DNA from: a bacterium
GTDB taxonomy: Bacteria; Bacillota; Clostridia; Oscillospirales; Oscillospiraceae
NCBI GenBank assembly: GCA_004560305.1
Contig: SFVI01000001.1
Location: 62,001-126,000, forward strand
DNA: 64,000 nucleotides
Direction: 5' to 3'
Position numbers and translations under genes: made by a program. Of this stretch, positions 1-8,284 are shown one piece after another. A model generated the notes under the pieces. The model saw only the letters and a list, made by a program, of their open reading frames with translations, was not told where the DNA came from and ran no database searches. The stretch's first letter is position 1. The number at the start of each line of letters is the position of its first letter.

Positions 1-1
1 C

Positions 2-151
2 ATCATGGATGTATCCGTCTACCGGGTCTACTCCAAAACCAGCTACTGCGCCATTGAGGGCCTGGGCTACCTGAATACCGAGGAAGCCGACACCTGGCCC
101 AACAAATATATGGCCGCTTACTTCGGCGTAGACTCCATCATCGGCGAGTAA
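2..151 (+). CDS. C-terminal fragment of an unrecognised protein
   Basis: An open frame runs in from the window edge and stops at TAA (149-151), giving the last 49 residues of a protein. The tail ends in NKYMAAYFGVDSIIGE. It shows no membrane segment or recognisable motif. It is taken as coding because it has typical codon use and is followed directly by a strong intrinsic terminator. An ATG at 5-7 exists, but nothing upstream is visible to say whether it is a start. The family is not recognised. Confidence 0.5.
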   Translation: MMDVSVYRVYSKTSYCAIEGLGYLNTEEADTWPNKYMAAYFGVDSIIGE

Positions 152-170
152 GGCCGTACAAATCACAAAA

Positions 171-216
171 AAACTTCGGGCGTTTTGAAGCATTCAAAAC
201 GCCCGAAGTTTTTTTC
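171..216. terminator. Bidirectional intrinsic terminator
   Basis: A perfect 16-bp stem (174-189 with 193-208) has a 3-nt loop and is flanked by A and T tracts on both sides. It ends the + gene at the window edge and also the minus-strand htrA gene. Confidence 0.9.
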
Positions 217-222
217 ATATGC

Positions 223-1452
223 TCAATATATATCGTTGGTGTCCATCAGCCGGACATCCACCTCAAAGGTCTCGCCCTGGCGCCAGATGGTAAAGCGCAT
301 GCTGTCCCCCACGCCCTTGGTATCCCGGATGGCTGCCACTTCCTCCGTAGTGCTGACGCTCTGGCCGTCGATGGCCAGAAGGATATCCCCCTCCCGGATG
401 CCCTGGGCGGCAGCGTCGGAATTCTCCGCCACGGCGGAGATATACAGCCCCTCCGGCAGCTCATAGTTCTCCACAGCCTCCTGGGGGATGGCCCCCACAG
501 TGATGCCGATGGAGGGGCGGCCCCGCACCTCGCCGTTTTCCGCCAGCTGATCCACCACAGCCTTCACCGTGCTGCTGGGGATGGCGAAGCCGATGCCCTC
601 AATGCTGGAGAAGTAGGACATCATCTTCATATTGGTGATGCCCACTACCTGGCCGTACATATTGAACAGCGCGCCTCCGGAGTTGCCCTGGTTGATGGCG
701 GCGTTGGTCTGCAAAAGGCTCATGGTGTGACCGTTATAGTCCATGCCCCGGTCAATGGCGGAGATGATGCCGTTGGTCAGGGTGGACCGGAACTCCTCGC
801 TGAGGGGGTTGCCGATGGCGGCCACCGGGTCGCCCACGGAAAGGCTGCTGATATCCCCGAAGCTGGCGGCAGGAAGACCGCTGCAGTCGATTTTCAGCAG
901 GGCCAGGTCGCTGACCGCGTCCGCCCCTACCAGCAGCGCCTCATAGCTCTCGTTGTTATAGAGCGTGACCTCAGCGCTGGCGCAGCCCTCGATCACATGG
1001 GCATTGGTGACGATCAGGCCAGCTTCGTCAGCAATGACGCCGGTGCCCCAGTAATAGCCGTCCTGATCCTCCGGGTAGGCGGTGATGCCCACGATGGAAT
1101 CGGCGCAGGCGGCGTACAGCTCCTGCAGGCTCAGCTCCTGCTCTCCGGGCTGTGCCAGGGGCAGGGTAAAGGGCTGCTCCAGCACCGTTCTTTCGATGCT
1201 GGTTTCCAGCGTATCGCTTTGGCTGCTCTGGTAAAAATCCTCCAGATAATCGCTCCAGTCACTCGGCATGGCGCCGGGCGACGTACTCCCCGTGCCGGCA
1301 AAGGCCAGGGATGTGCCCACGATCAGAAGCAGCACCAGCACCGGCAGGCCGATCCAAAGCCAGGTACTTTTCGGTCTGCGTTTTTTCTTCTCTGTTCTGG
1401 GTCTTTCCAGCGGCGCGTACCAGCTTCCGCCTTTCCTATCCAAATTGCTCAT
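223..1452 (-). CDS. htrA: HtrA/DegP-like membrane-anchored serine protease
   Basis: This 409-residue envelope protease would degrade or process misfolded exported proteins. Seen: a basic cytoplasmic N-terminus, one membrane anchor at about 31-52, a trypsin-like domain at about 110-300 with the triad His152 (TNAHV), Asp182 (SDLALLKID) and Ser258 (GNSGG), and one PDZ domain at about 310-400. One PDZ and an N-terminal anchor are the usual Gram-positive HtrA layout. It lies 18 nt after the histidine kinase gene and is the last gene of a response regulator-kinase-protease operon. That suggests a CssRS/HtrA-like envelope-stress circuit, which is inference. Transcription ends at the terminator at 171-216. 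Confidence 0.92.
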   Translation of the reverse strand: MSNLDRKGGSWYAPLERPRTEKKKRRPKSTWLWIGLPVLVLLLIVGTSLAFAGTGSTSPGAMPSDWSDYLEDFYQSSQSDTLETSIERTVLEQPFTLPLAQPGEQELSLQELYAACADSIVGITAYPEDQDGYYWGTGVIADEAGLIVTNAHVIEGCASAEVTLYNNESYEALLVGADAVSDLALLKIDCSGLPAASFGDISSLSVGDPVAAIGNPLSEEFRSTLTNGIISAIDRGMDYNGHTMSLLQTNAAINQGNSGGALFNMYGQVVGITNMKMMSYFSSIEGIGFAIPSSTVKAVVDQLAENGEVRGRPSIGITVGAIPQEAVENYELPEGLYISAVAENSDAAAQGIREGDILLAIDGQSVSTTEEVAAIRDTKGVGDSMRFTIWRQGETFEVDVRLMDTNDIY

Positions 1453-1470
1453 TGATTCCCCTCAAATCCT

Positions 1471-2898
1471 TTATTTCTCGGCCAGCTTCAGGGTGAACAC
1501 GAACTCCGTGACCCCCTCCTCGCTTCTGACGGCAATGTCCTCATCGTGGCTGTTGATGATGGATTTTACCAGGTACAGCCCCAGACCCACGCCGTCCTTA
1601 TCCAGGCTGCGGGAACGGTCAGACTTATGGAAGCGGTCAAAGATAAAGGGCAGGTCGTCGGGGGGGATGGTCTCGCCCTCGTCCTTGATGGAGACATAGG
1701 CCTTGCCGTTATCCTTATAGAGCCGCAGCGTCAGGCAGCTGCCCACCCGAGCGAACTTTACCGCGTTGTCCAGCAGGTTGTAGATCACCTGGGTGATAGC
1801 GTCCTTGTCGGCGATAACCAGAATATGGCTGTCCGGCAGCTGGGGGTCCACATCCAGGTTCTTGGCGGTAGCCCGGCTCTCAAAGCTCAAAAGCGTCTGC
1901 AGCACCAGCTCCGTCAGGTCAAAGACCGTGCGGCGGCTTGGGTCGGCAGCCCTGGCATTGGTCTGGGAGGCGGAGAGCATATCCCGCACCAGCCGGGACA
2001 GGCGCCGTGTCTCATCCCGGATGGAGATCAGGTATTTCTCTTCCTCCTCCTTGGGGATGGTGCCGTCCAGAATGCCGTCGGCAAAGCCGGCGATGGTGGT
2101 CATGGGGGTGCGCAGTTCATGGGAGATATTGGCGATGAACTCACTGCGGCGCTTCTCGGATGACTCCAGAGAGTCCGCCATCTTATTAAAGGAGTCAATC
2201 AGCGCACCCATCTCATCTTCCGGGTCCCCCTCCTGCCGGACGCGGACGGAGAAATCCCCTCTGGCAAAGCGCCGGGAGGCCAGCGCCATCTCGTCCAGGG
2301 GTCTTGCGATCCGCTTGGAATACACCAGCGACACGATCATGGACAGGCAGAACACCATCACCATCACCACCGAGGCAATGATCAGAAAGCTGGACCAGAT
2401 GCCCAGCAGCTTATCCGTATCATTGGTGACGAACACATGACCGATGATCTCCCCGCTCTTATCCGAGCCGATGCTCTTGGCCACCACATAGTGGCCCTGG
2501 TGGTAGAGGCCGCCCATGTCGCTGATAACCAGGTTCTTCCGGCCCTCGATCTCGCCGATCAGCTCCAGGGGCACCTGCCTGCCCATATGCTCGCAGGTGG
2601 GGGCCCGGTCAGAGCAGCAGACCACAATGCCCCCGGCATCGGTGATCAGGATCCCGTTGCCGGTGGAGCGGGCCAGGGAGCTGATGGACATGCCCAGCAG
2701 CCAGCTGTTGAGAGAGTCGATCTGGCTGATGGCCTCCGCCGCCCGGGCCACTTCCTGGGCACTGTTGTCCATGGTGCTTTTGTATTCCCTTATCAGATAG
2801 ATTCGCCCGATGCTGACGAAAGAAAAGGAAACCAGCAAAAAGCAGGTCAGAACCAGCACGGCCGTGGCGGTGAAGTTTCTTAAATATATGCTTTTCAT
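1471..2898 (-). CDS. Sensor histidine kinase
   Basis: This 475-residue membrane kinase has TM1 at about 12-34, an extracytoplasmic sensor domain at about 35-166, TM2 at about 167-193 and a HAMP domain to about 245. A HisKA domain follows with phospho-acceptor His260 (SHELRTP), then an HATPase_c domain whose G box reads GVGLGLYLVK. The layout is that of PhoR/ResE-type kinases. It starts 7 nt after the response regulator stop and is followed by htrA, so it very probably senses envelope stress and phosphorylates the neighbouring regulator. The ligand cannot be told from the sequence. Confidence 0.92.
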   Translation of the reverse strand: MKSIYLRNFTATAVLVLTCFLLVSFSFVSIGRIYLIREYKSTMDNSAQEVARAAEAISQIDSLNSWLLGMSISSLARSTGNGILITDAGGIVVCCSDRAPTCEHMGRQVPLELIGEIEGRKNLVISDMGGLYHQGHYVVAKSIGSDKSGEIIGHVFVTNDTDKLLGIWSSFLIIASVVMVMVFCLSMIVSLVYSKRIARPLDEMALASRRFARGDFSVRVRQEGDPEDEMGALIDSFNKMADSLESSEKRRSEFIANISHELRTPMTTIAGFADGILDGTIPKEEEEKYLISIRDETRRLSRLVRDMLSASQTNARAADPSRRTVFDLTELVLQTLLSFESRATAKNLDVDPQLPDSHILVIADKDAITQVIYNLLDNAVKFARVGSCLTLRLYKDNGKAYVSIKDEGETIPPDDLPFIFDRFHKSDRSRSLDKDGVGLGLYLVKSIINSHDEDIAVRSEEGVTEFVFTLKLAEK

Positions 2899-2905
2899 CG
2901 GGGCT

Positions 2906-3589
2906 TTACTCGGTCACTTCGAATTTATAGCCCACGCCCCACACGGTTTTCAGACACCACTTGTCGCTGACGCCCTCCAGCTTCTCTCTCAGCCGCTTCA
3001 CGTGGACGTCCACCGTGCGGGAGTCGCCGAAGTAGTCAAAGCCCCACACTTCATCCAGCAGCTGGTTTCTGGTAAACACCCGGTTGGGGGAAGCGGCCAG
3101 ATGGTACAGCAGCTCCATCTCTTTGGGCGGTGTGTCCACCTTGACCCCGTCCACGATCAGCTCATAGGAGTCCAGGTTCACCACCAGCTTGTCGAAGGTC
3201 AGCTTCTTCTCCACCGGGCCGTCAGCATCAGTGCGGCGCATGACCGCATGGACCCGGGCCAGCAGCTCTTTCACTTCAAAGGGTTTGGTCACATAATCGT
3301 CCGCCCCCATCTCCAGGCCGTTGACCTTGTCATTGGTCTCGCCCTTTGCGGTTAACATAATAATAGGAACCGAAGACTTTTTCCGGATATCCTTGCAGAC
3401 CTGCCAGCCGTCCTTTACCGGCAGCATGATATCCAGCAGCACCACATCCGGGGAAAACAGGTCGAACATGGACTCGGCCTTGCCGCCGTCGGAGGCGATC
3501 ATTACCTCGAACCCATCCTTACCCAGATAGAGCCGCAGCAGCTCTGCAATATTGCCATCGTCCTCAACGACCAAAGCACGTTTTGTCAT
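2906..3589 (-). CDS. OmpR/PhoB-family response regulator
   Basis: The 227-residue protein has an N-terminal receiver domain with phospho-acceptor Asp53 (LLDIMLP) and the conserved TKPF lysine near 102. A C-terminal winged-helix DNA-binding domain ends in VWGVGYKF. The start is set at the ATG ending at 3589, because the sequence GAGAGGGG lies 8 nt upstream. A TTG two codons earlier (3595) is too close to that site. It is the first gene of the operon with the kinase and htrA. Confidence 0.92.
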   Translation of the reverse strand: MTKRALVVEDDGNIAELLRLYLGKDGFEVMIASDGGKAESMFDLFSPDVVLLDIMLPVKDGWQVCKDIRKKSSVPIIMLTAKGETNDKVNGLEMGADDYVTKPFEVKELLARVHAVMRRTDADGPVEKKLTFDKLVVNLDSYELIVDGVKVDTPPKEMELLYHLAASPNRVFTRNQLLDEVWGFDYFGDSRTVDVHVKRLREKLEGVSDKWCLKTVWGVGYKFEVTE

Positions 3590-3622
3590 TGTCAAGACCC
3601 CTCTCTAAAATCTTATGTCACA

Positions 3623-3628
3623 ATTATA
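3623..3628 (-). promoter_or_regulatory. -10 box for the response regulator-kinase-htrA operon
   Basis: On the minus strand a perfect TATAAT lies about 34 nt before the response regulator ATG. No good -35 hexamer is found at 17 nt. This fits a promoter that needs an activator, possibly the regulator itself (inference). Confidence 0.5.
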
Positions 3629-3672
3629 CCGCAAGAGGCAGAATAAAGGTTAAAAATGTGTTAAACCGCTGA

Positions 3673-5046
3673 TCAGTAGTCCAGCTTTTCCAGCTCGATG
3701 AGGGCCAGGATGTAGATTTGCAGCGCCTCCATCAGCCAGTCGATGTTGGCCGCCTCGTCCACGCCGTGGATGGGGCCGGCAAAGTCCGGGGCGGGCCGCT
3801 CCGGGTGCTCCGGTCCGAAGGACACCGCGTTGGGGAAATGCCGGGCATAGGTACCGCCGCCGATGGTGTAGGGCTGGGCCTGCTCCCCGGTGACGGCGTT
3901 GTAGGTGTCCACGCAGACCTGGACGGCGGGGTTATCCAGCGCCATATAGAAGGGCTTGTCGTCGGAGAGCACATGGACTTGCGCCAGCTCTCCCCAGTTC
4001 CCCGTCAGCTGGGCCACGATGTCCTGGCCGCTGCTGGTGGTGGGATAGCGGCAGTCGACAGTCTGAAACACATGCCCATCCTCCATGCCGATGACGCCGC
4101 CCACGATGGTCAGGGGCGTGAAGATCATATCTTCCGTGTCCAGGCCCAGGTTCACGCCGTAGGGGTCGCTGTGAAGCCGCTGCAGGCCATAGAAGAAGTC
4201 CTCCTCCGCCCCGCTGAGGATGCCCTGCTCCAGGATATAGTCCACCAGCACGCCAATGGCGTTGACAGTGCCCTCCGGCGCGGAGGCGTGGCCGCCGATG
4301 CCCTTGGCCGTCAGATGCCAGCAGTCCCCTTCCCGCTGGGCGGTGACCCGCTCCGTGGAGCTGAGCTTCTCCGCTTCCACCCAGGCCTCCGCCTGATCGG
4401 GGATCACATTGGCAGCCACGCCGCCCCGGATGTCCTTCACCCGCTTCATGGGCAGCCAGGAGACCACCTTTCCGTGGAAGATGCCCTTCTCCCCGTTGCA
4501 CAGGGGGAAATCCGCGTCCGGGCTGAAACAAAACAGCGGTGCCTTATAGTTGGCCAGGTAATAGTCCAGGTCGGCCATATGGTTTTCCTCATTGATGCCC
4601 AGCAGGGCACGGACAGGATAGCGCAAAGGCATACCGCTGTCCTTCAGATACTTCAAAGCGTACAGGCAGAGGACGCTGGGTCCCTTGTCGTCCATTACGC
4701 CCCGGCCGATGATGTAGCCCTCCCGGCGCCGCAGGGTGAAGGGGTCCTCCGCCCAGCCCACGCTGGGCACCACATCCAGATGGGTGATGGTGGCCAGATA
4801 ATCCGTCCCCTGCCCCACCTGGGCATAGCCCATCCTGTCCTCGCAGTTGTGGGCCTCCAGGCCCAGCTCCCCGGCGATCTCCAGCCCCAGCTTCAGGGCC
4901 TGGGCCGGACCTTCGCCAAAGGGCATTCCGGGCTTTTCCTCCCCCATCACGCTGTCAATGGCCACCAGGCGGCCAATGTCCCGGAGGACGTTCTCCTTGT
5001 TTTCTTCCACAAAGTGGGCCACATCCCGCATCAATTTCTGATCCAT
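3673..5046 (-). CDS. pepV: M20 family dipeptidase (PepV-like)
   Basis: A 457-residue cytoplasmic metallopeptidase of the M20/PepV (Xaa-His dipeptidase) family, which hydrolyses dipeptides and related short substrates using two zinc ions. Metal-binding and catalytic motifs are seen in order: THLDVVP, the bridging aspartate in GVMDDKGP, INEENH and SPDADFP, with a lid domain in the middle (about 180-390) and a C-terminal histidine in the GPIHGVDE motif. The start is the ATG ending at 5046, with GGAGG 7 nt upstream. A longer frame to 5112 would run through that site. It is a single gene between the operon promoter region and plsY. Confidence 0.88.
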   Translation of the reverse strand: MDQKLMRDVAHFVEENKENVLRDIGRLVAIDSVMGEEKPGMPFGEGPAQALKLGLEIAGELGLEAHNCEDRMGYAQVGQGTDYLATITHLDVVPSVGWAEDPFTLRRREGYIIGRGVMDDKGPSVLCLYALKYLKDSGMPLRYPVRALLGINEENHMADLDYYLANYKAPLFCFSPDADFPLCNGEKGIFHGKVVSWLPMKRVKDIRGGVAANVIPDQAEAWVEAEKLSSTERVTAQREGDCWHLTAKGIGGHASAPEGTVNAIGVLVDYILEQGILSGAEEDFFYGLQRLHSDPYGVNLGLDTEDMIFTPLTIVGGVIGMEDGHVFQTVDCRYPTTSSGQDIVAQLTGNWGELAQVHVLSDDKPFYMALDNPAVQVCVDTYNAVTGEQAQPYTIGGGTYARHFPNAVSFGPEHPERPAPDFAGPIHGVDEAANIDWLMEALQIYILALIELEKLDY

Positions 5047-5117
5047 ATTTGTTTCCTCCCAATTTCGATTTCTGTTCTGACTATACCGCAGATGGCTCGC
5101 TTTTGCAAGCACATCAA

Positions 5118-5151
5118 AAAAGACGCGCGAAAGCCATCGCGCGCCTTTTCT
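5118..5151 (-). terminator. Intrinsic terminator after plsY
   Basis: On the minus strand a GCGCGCGA/TCGCGCGT stem with a 6-nt loop is followed by a run of T. It sits just after the plsY stop codon and before pepV. Confidence 0.75.
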
Positions 5152-5164
5152 CTATATTTGACTT

Positions 5165-5791
5165 TTACTGGTTCTCCGGCTGCGCCCTGGGCTTCCGCTT
5201 GGCAGGCTTGAAGTCCGGCTCCGTGCCCTTGATCAGGCGGCCGATGTTCTCCTTATGGCGGGCCACCACAACCACCATGGCAAACAGGCCCAGAACCACC
5301 CGCGGCACGCTGGTCACCAGCAGCAGAGACCCCACCCCGCAGGCGATGCCCCCGCAGATGGAGCCCAAAGACACCTTCTTGCTGAGAACCGCCATCAGGA
5401 TAAAGCAGCCGATCACCAGCAGGCCCACCCGCCAGTCAATCAGCAGAGAAAGCATCCCGCCCACAGAGACGCCCTTGCCCCCTTTGAAATGGTGAAACAG
5501 GGGGAAGCAATGGCCCAGGATACAGCAGGCGCCGCCCACGGAAAGCCCCAGATCCCCCAGCAGCAGATAGCCCCCGATCATGGACACCGCCGCCTTCGCC
5601 ATGTCTGCCGCCAGGGTCAGCGCCCCGGCCATCATGCCGTAGACCCTGGCCATATTGGTGGCCCCGGCGTTGCCGCTGCCGTGGGCGCGGACATCCCCGC
5701 CGAACATATGCCTGGACAGGAATATGGACAGACTGGCCGAGCCCAGCAAATAGCTGCCCACAGCGATCAGCAGAAGCTTTAAGATTTCCAT
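5165..5791 (-). CDS. plsY: Glycerol-3-phosphate acyltransferase PlsY
   Basis: This 208-residue integral membrane enzyme transfers the acyl group from acyl-phosphate to glycerol-3-phosphate, the first step of phospholipid synthesis. Motif 1 (GSGNAGATN, about 38-46) and the glycine-rich motif KGGKG (about 100) are both present among about five hydrophobic segments. The C-terminus is an unusually basic cytoplasmic tail (PAKRKPRAQ). The ATG ending at 5791 is chosen because GGAGG lies 5 nt upstream. The TTG at 5803 overlaps that site. Confidence 0.95.
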   Translation of the reverse strand: MEILKLLLIAVGSYLLGSASLSIFLSRHMFGGDVRAHGSGNAGATNMARVYGMMAGALTLAADMAKAAVSMIGGYLLLGDLGLSVGGACCILGHCFPLFHHFKGGKGVSVGGMLSLLIDWRVGLLVIGCFILMAVLSKKVSLGSICGGIACGVGSLLLVTSVPRVVLGLFAMVVVVARHKENIGRLIKGTEPDFKPAKRKPRAQPENQ

Positions 5792-5902
5792 TACGACCTC
5801 CAAAAATTTGTCAAGAATTTAATTCAATTTTTTGAAGTTTCTCTTTTCATGAGCCGATTATACTTGCTTTTCAGGGATTAAGCAAGGGAAACCTATACTT
5901 GT

Positions 5903-6553
5903 TTATAGTTTATTAACGGTTTCTTTATAGATGCTCCAGGGCCAGTCCACCCCTGGTTTTCCTGTGAAGGATAGCCCCTCCCCGGTGACCGGGTGACGGA
6001 AGCAAAGCGCATGGGAAAACAGGGCCAGCGCACAGGGGTCGTCCTGGAGGGCGTACTTCCGCTCCCCCACCAGGGGCAGCCCCCGGGAAGCAAACTGGAC
6101 CCGGATCTGATGGGTGCGTCCGGTGTGCAGCTGCACCGCCACCAGACTGGTCCCCTCCCGCTCGTCCAGCCGCCGGTAGTCCAGCAGGGCCTCTCTTGCC
6201 TCTTTGCCGGGGGTGTCGGTGACAAAGGTCATTTTCCTGGCCTTGTCCCGCACCAGCAGATCCCGCATGGAGCCACTCTCCGGGCAAAGCCCATGGACAA
6301 CGGCCAGATACTCCTTGCCGATGCCCTCCTCCCGGATCTGGCGGCTCAGCTCTGAAGCGGCCGGGCCGTTCCGGGCCAGCACCATCAGTCCCGAGGTGGC
6401 ACGGTCCAGCCGGTGGACCGTGCGGATATCCGCCTGCTCCTCCCCCAGCTCCCTGCGCAGCAGCTCCGGCAGGCCGCCGGGCTCATCGGTGGAAAGCACC
6501 CGGGGCGGCTTGACGCAAACAATGATATCCTTGTCTAAGTATAAAATATCCAT
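5903..6553 (-). CDS. RluA-family pseudouridine synthase without S4 domain
   Basis: This 216-residue enzyme would isomerise uridine to pseudouridine in rRNA or tRNA. The RluA motif HRLDRATSG with the catalytic Asp lies at about residues 47-55, followed by the KEYLA and GRTHQIRV motifs. No N-terminal S4 domain is present, so it is one of the short RluA-type proteins and its target base cannot be assigned. The ATG has no ribosome binding site. Instead a -10-like TAAAAT ends 7 nt before it, which suggests a leaderless mRNA (see the promoter entry). Confidence 0.88.
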   Translation of the reverse strand: MDILYLDKDIIVCVKPPRVLSTDEPGGLPELLRRELGEEQADIRTVHRLDRATSGLMVLARNGPAASELSRQIREEGIGKEYLAVVHGLCPESGSMRDLLVRDKARKMTFVTDTPGKEAREALLDYRRLDEREGTSLVAVQLHTGRTHQIRVQFASRGLPLVGERKYALQDDPCALALFSHALCFRHPVTGEGLSFTGKPGVDWPWSIYKETVNKL

Positions 6554-6560
6554 GTCTGGT

Positions 6561-6588
6561 ATTTTATCACATTCTGCCCGCTTTGCAA
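6561..6588 (-). promoter_or_regulatory. Promoter of the RluA-type gene, possibly leaderless
   Basis: On the minus strand: -35 TTGCAA (6583-6588), 16-nt spacer, -10 TAAAAT (6561-6566), then 7 nt to the ATG. The predicted start of transcription falls at or next to the start codon. TTGCAA is its own reverse complement, so the same hexamer also serves the divergent promoter. Confidence 0.55.
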
Positions 6589-6610
6589 ATGGGCGAATCT
6601 GTGATAATAT
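6583..6610 (+). promoter_or_regulatory. Promoter of the rlmD-like gene
   Basis: The elements are -35 TTGCAA (6583-6588), 16-nt spacer and -10 TAATAT (6605-6610). An in-frame TTG at 6583 is the first base of this -35, so it cannot be the start of the downstream gene. A small CCCGGA/TCCGGG hairpin (about 6618-6641) lies in the predicted leader. Confidence 0.55.
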
Positions 6611-6669
6611 GGGAAAAACCCGGACAGACTGAAAATCCGGGCCAGTTTAATGATAAGTTGGTGTTTCCC

Positions 6670-7824
6670 ATGGGTGAACGATATACGCCCCCCTGCCCCC
6701 ATTACCGCCGCTGCGGTGGCTGCCAGCTGCAAAACCTGCCTTATTCGGAGCAGCTTCTCCACAAGCAGCGTGAGGCCGTCCGCCTGCTGGGCCGGTTTGG
6801 CCCGGTGGAGCAGATCATCGGCATGGACCAGCCCTTGCACTACCGCAACAAGGTCCATGCCGCCTTCGGGCTGGACGCCCGGCGCAAGCCGGTCTGCGGC
6901 ATCTATCAGCCCGGCAGCCACGCCATCGTCCCGGTGGAGCGCTGCCTGATTGAGGATGAATTGGCGGATGAAATCATTCTCACCATCCGCAATATGCTGC
7001 CGTCCTTCAAGATCCCGGTGTATGATGAGCGCAGCGGCAGCGGCTGGCTCCGGCATGTGCTGGTGAAGCGGGGCTTCGCCACTGGCCAGGTGATGGTGGT
7101 GCTGGTGGCGGTCAATCCCATCTTCAAGCTGCAAAAACCCTTTTTGAAGCAGCTGCTGGAACGGCACCCGGAGATCAGCACCATTATCCTCAACATCAAT
7201 GACCGCTTCGGCCCGGTGGTGCTGGGCAAGCGGGAGAAGGTGCTCTACGGCAGCGGCTATATTGAGGACCTGCTTCTGGGCCACCGCTTCCGCATCTCCG
7301 CCAGCTCCTTTTATCAGATCAACCCCGTGCAGACGGAAAAGCTCTATGCCGCCGCCGTTGACTTTGCCGGCCTCACCGGGAAGGAGACCGTGCTGGACGC
7401 CTACTGCGGCATCGGCACCATCGGCATCACCGCCAGTGACCGGGCCAAACAGGTCATCGGCGTGGAGATCAACCGGGACGCGGTGAAGGACGCCATTGCC
7501 AACGCCCGCCTCAACGGCATCCAGAACTGCTGGTTCACCGCCGGGGACGCTGGGCAGTATATGGAGCAGCTGACCAAGGACGGGCACCGGCCGGACGTGG
7601 TGTTCATGGACCCGCCCCGCTCCGGAAGCGACCAGCGCTTTTTAAGCTCCCTCCTGCAGTGCGCCCCGAAAAAGATTGTCTATATCTCCTGCAATATGGA
7701 AACCCAGCGCCGGGATCTGGAGGTTCTGCTCCAGGGCGGCTACCGGGTGAAAAAGCTCCAGCCGGTGGATATGTTCCCCTTCACCAATCATGTGGAAAAC
7801 ATTGCCCTGTTGGTCAAGGGCTGA
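6670..7824 (+). CDS. rlmD: 23S rRNA (uracil-C5)-methyltransferase, RlmD/RlmCD type
   Basis: A SAM-dependent methyltransferase that makes 5-methyluridine in 23S rRNA. From the ATG at 6670 it has 384 residues. Four cysteines at 9, 15, 18 and 92 match the 4Fe-4S ligands of RlmD. The SAM motif DAYCGIGTIG, the catalytic DPPRSG and the SCN motif (YISCN) follow in order. The N-terminal TRAM domain of longer family members is absent. The start is a judgement: it is the first ATG after the predicted promoter and directly precedes the Cys-rich motif, but no clear ribosome binding site is seen. The exact target uridine (747 or 1939) is not decidable. Confidence 0.88.
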   Translation: MGERYTPPCPHYRRCGGCQLQNLPYSEQLLHKQREAVRLLGRFGPVEQIIGMDQPLHYRNKVHAAFGLDARRKPVCGIYQPGSHAIVPVERCLIEDELADEIILTIRNMLPSFKIPVYDERSGSGWLRHVLVKRGFATGQVMVVLVAVNPIFKLQKPFLKQLLERHPEISTIILNINDRFGPVVLGKREKVLYGSGYIEDLLLGHRFRISASSFYQINPVQTEKLYAAAVDFAGLTGKETVLDAYCGIGTIGITASDRAKQVIGVEINRDAVKDAIANARLNGIQNCWFTAGDAGQYMEQLTKDGHRPDVVFMDPPRSGSDQRFLSSLLQCAPKKIVYISCNMETQRRDLEVLLQGGYRVKKLQPVDMFPFTNHVENIALLVKG

Positions 7825-7860
7825 GAAGCAGGATTTTTGGATGCCCTTCCCTCCGCCAAT

Positions 7861-7895
7861 AAAAATCAGCAGCCGGCCGGCTGCTGATTTTTATT
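7861..7895. terminator. Bidirectional intrinsic terminator
   Basis: A perfect 32-nt palindrome (7861-7892) is flanked by A and T runs. It lies between the converging rlmD-like gene (+) and the small membrane protein gene (-). Confidence 0.85.
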
Positions 7896-7913
7896 TGGGG
7901 TTTTGTTCCCTGC

Positions 7914-8093
7914 TCAGGGAATGAACAGCGCGATGAAAGCCACCTCGCTGAGGGTGCCCAGAAGCTCCTCAACGAAATCACTCACGCTGTGGAAATGCTC
8001 TTTCCTCTTGAAGTAGAAGAACACGCATCCCGCCACAGCGGCCACCAGCAGGAACAGGACCAGCTTTGCCAGCTTTTTCAGAAATTTCTGCAT
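7914..8093 (-). CDS. Small single-pass membrane protein (59 aa)
   Basis: A 59-residue protein with a basic start (MQKFLKKLAK), one hydrophobic helix at about 10-27 and a C-terminal amphipathic to hydrophobic stretch ending AFIALFIP. The start ATG (8093) is preceded by GGAGGG at about 5 nt, and a terminator follows the stop, so it looks like a real single-gene unit. The family is not recognised. Confidence 0.6.
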   Translation of the reverse strand: MQKFLKKLAKLVLFLLVAAVAGCVFFYFKRKEHFHSVSDFVEELLGTLSEVAFIALFIP

Positions 8094-8233
8094 GATTTCC
8101 CTCCTCATATTTAGTCTTGGACGGTATTTGATGTCACCATTTTACTTTAGTTTACCCCGCATTGCAATATACAAATTTGCCGGGTTTGAAAAAACTTTCC
8201 CCGGTTCCACAGGCGTCAGAGCGTCAGATATAT

Positions 8234-8269
8234 AGCTGCCCCCTGCCGCATTTCGCAGCAGGGGGCAGT
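8234..8269. terminator. GC-rich hairpin after the COG2426 gene
   Basis: A 10-bp stem CTGCCCCCTG/CAGGGGGCAG (8236-8245 with 8259-8268) lies between two genes. Only weak T tracts follow on either strand, so it may be an inefficient terminator or an mRNA-stabilising hairpin. Confidence 0.45.
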
Positions 8270-8284
8270 CATTTTATCTTGCTT

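Noticed and set aside
6583..6669. Longer N-terminus of the rlmD-like protein from TTG 6583
   Set aside because: That codon is part of a -35 box and the extra residues do not resemble the family.
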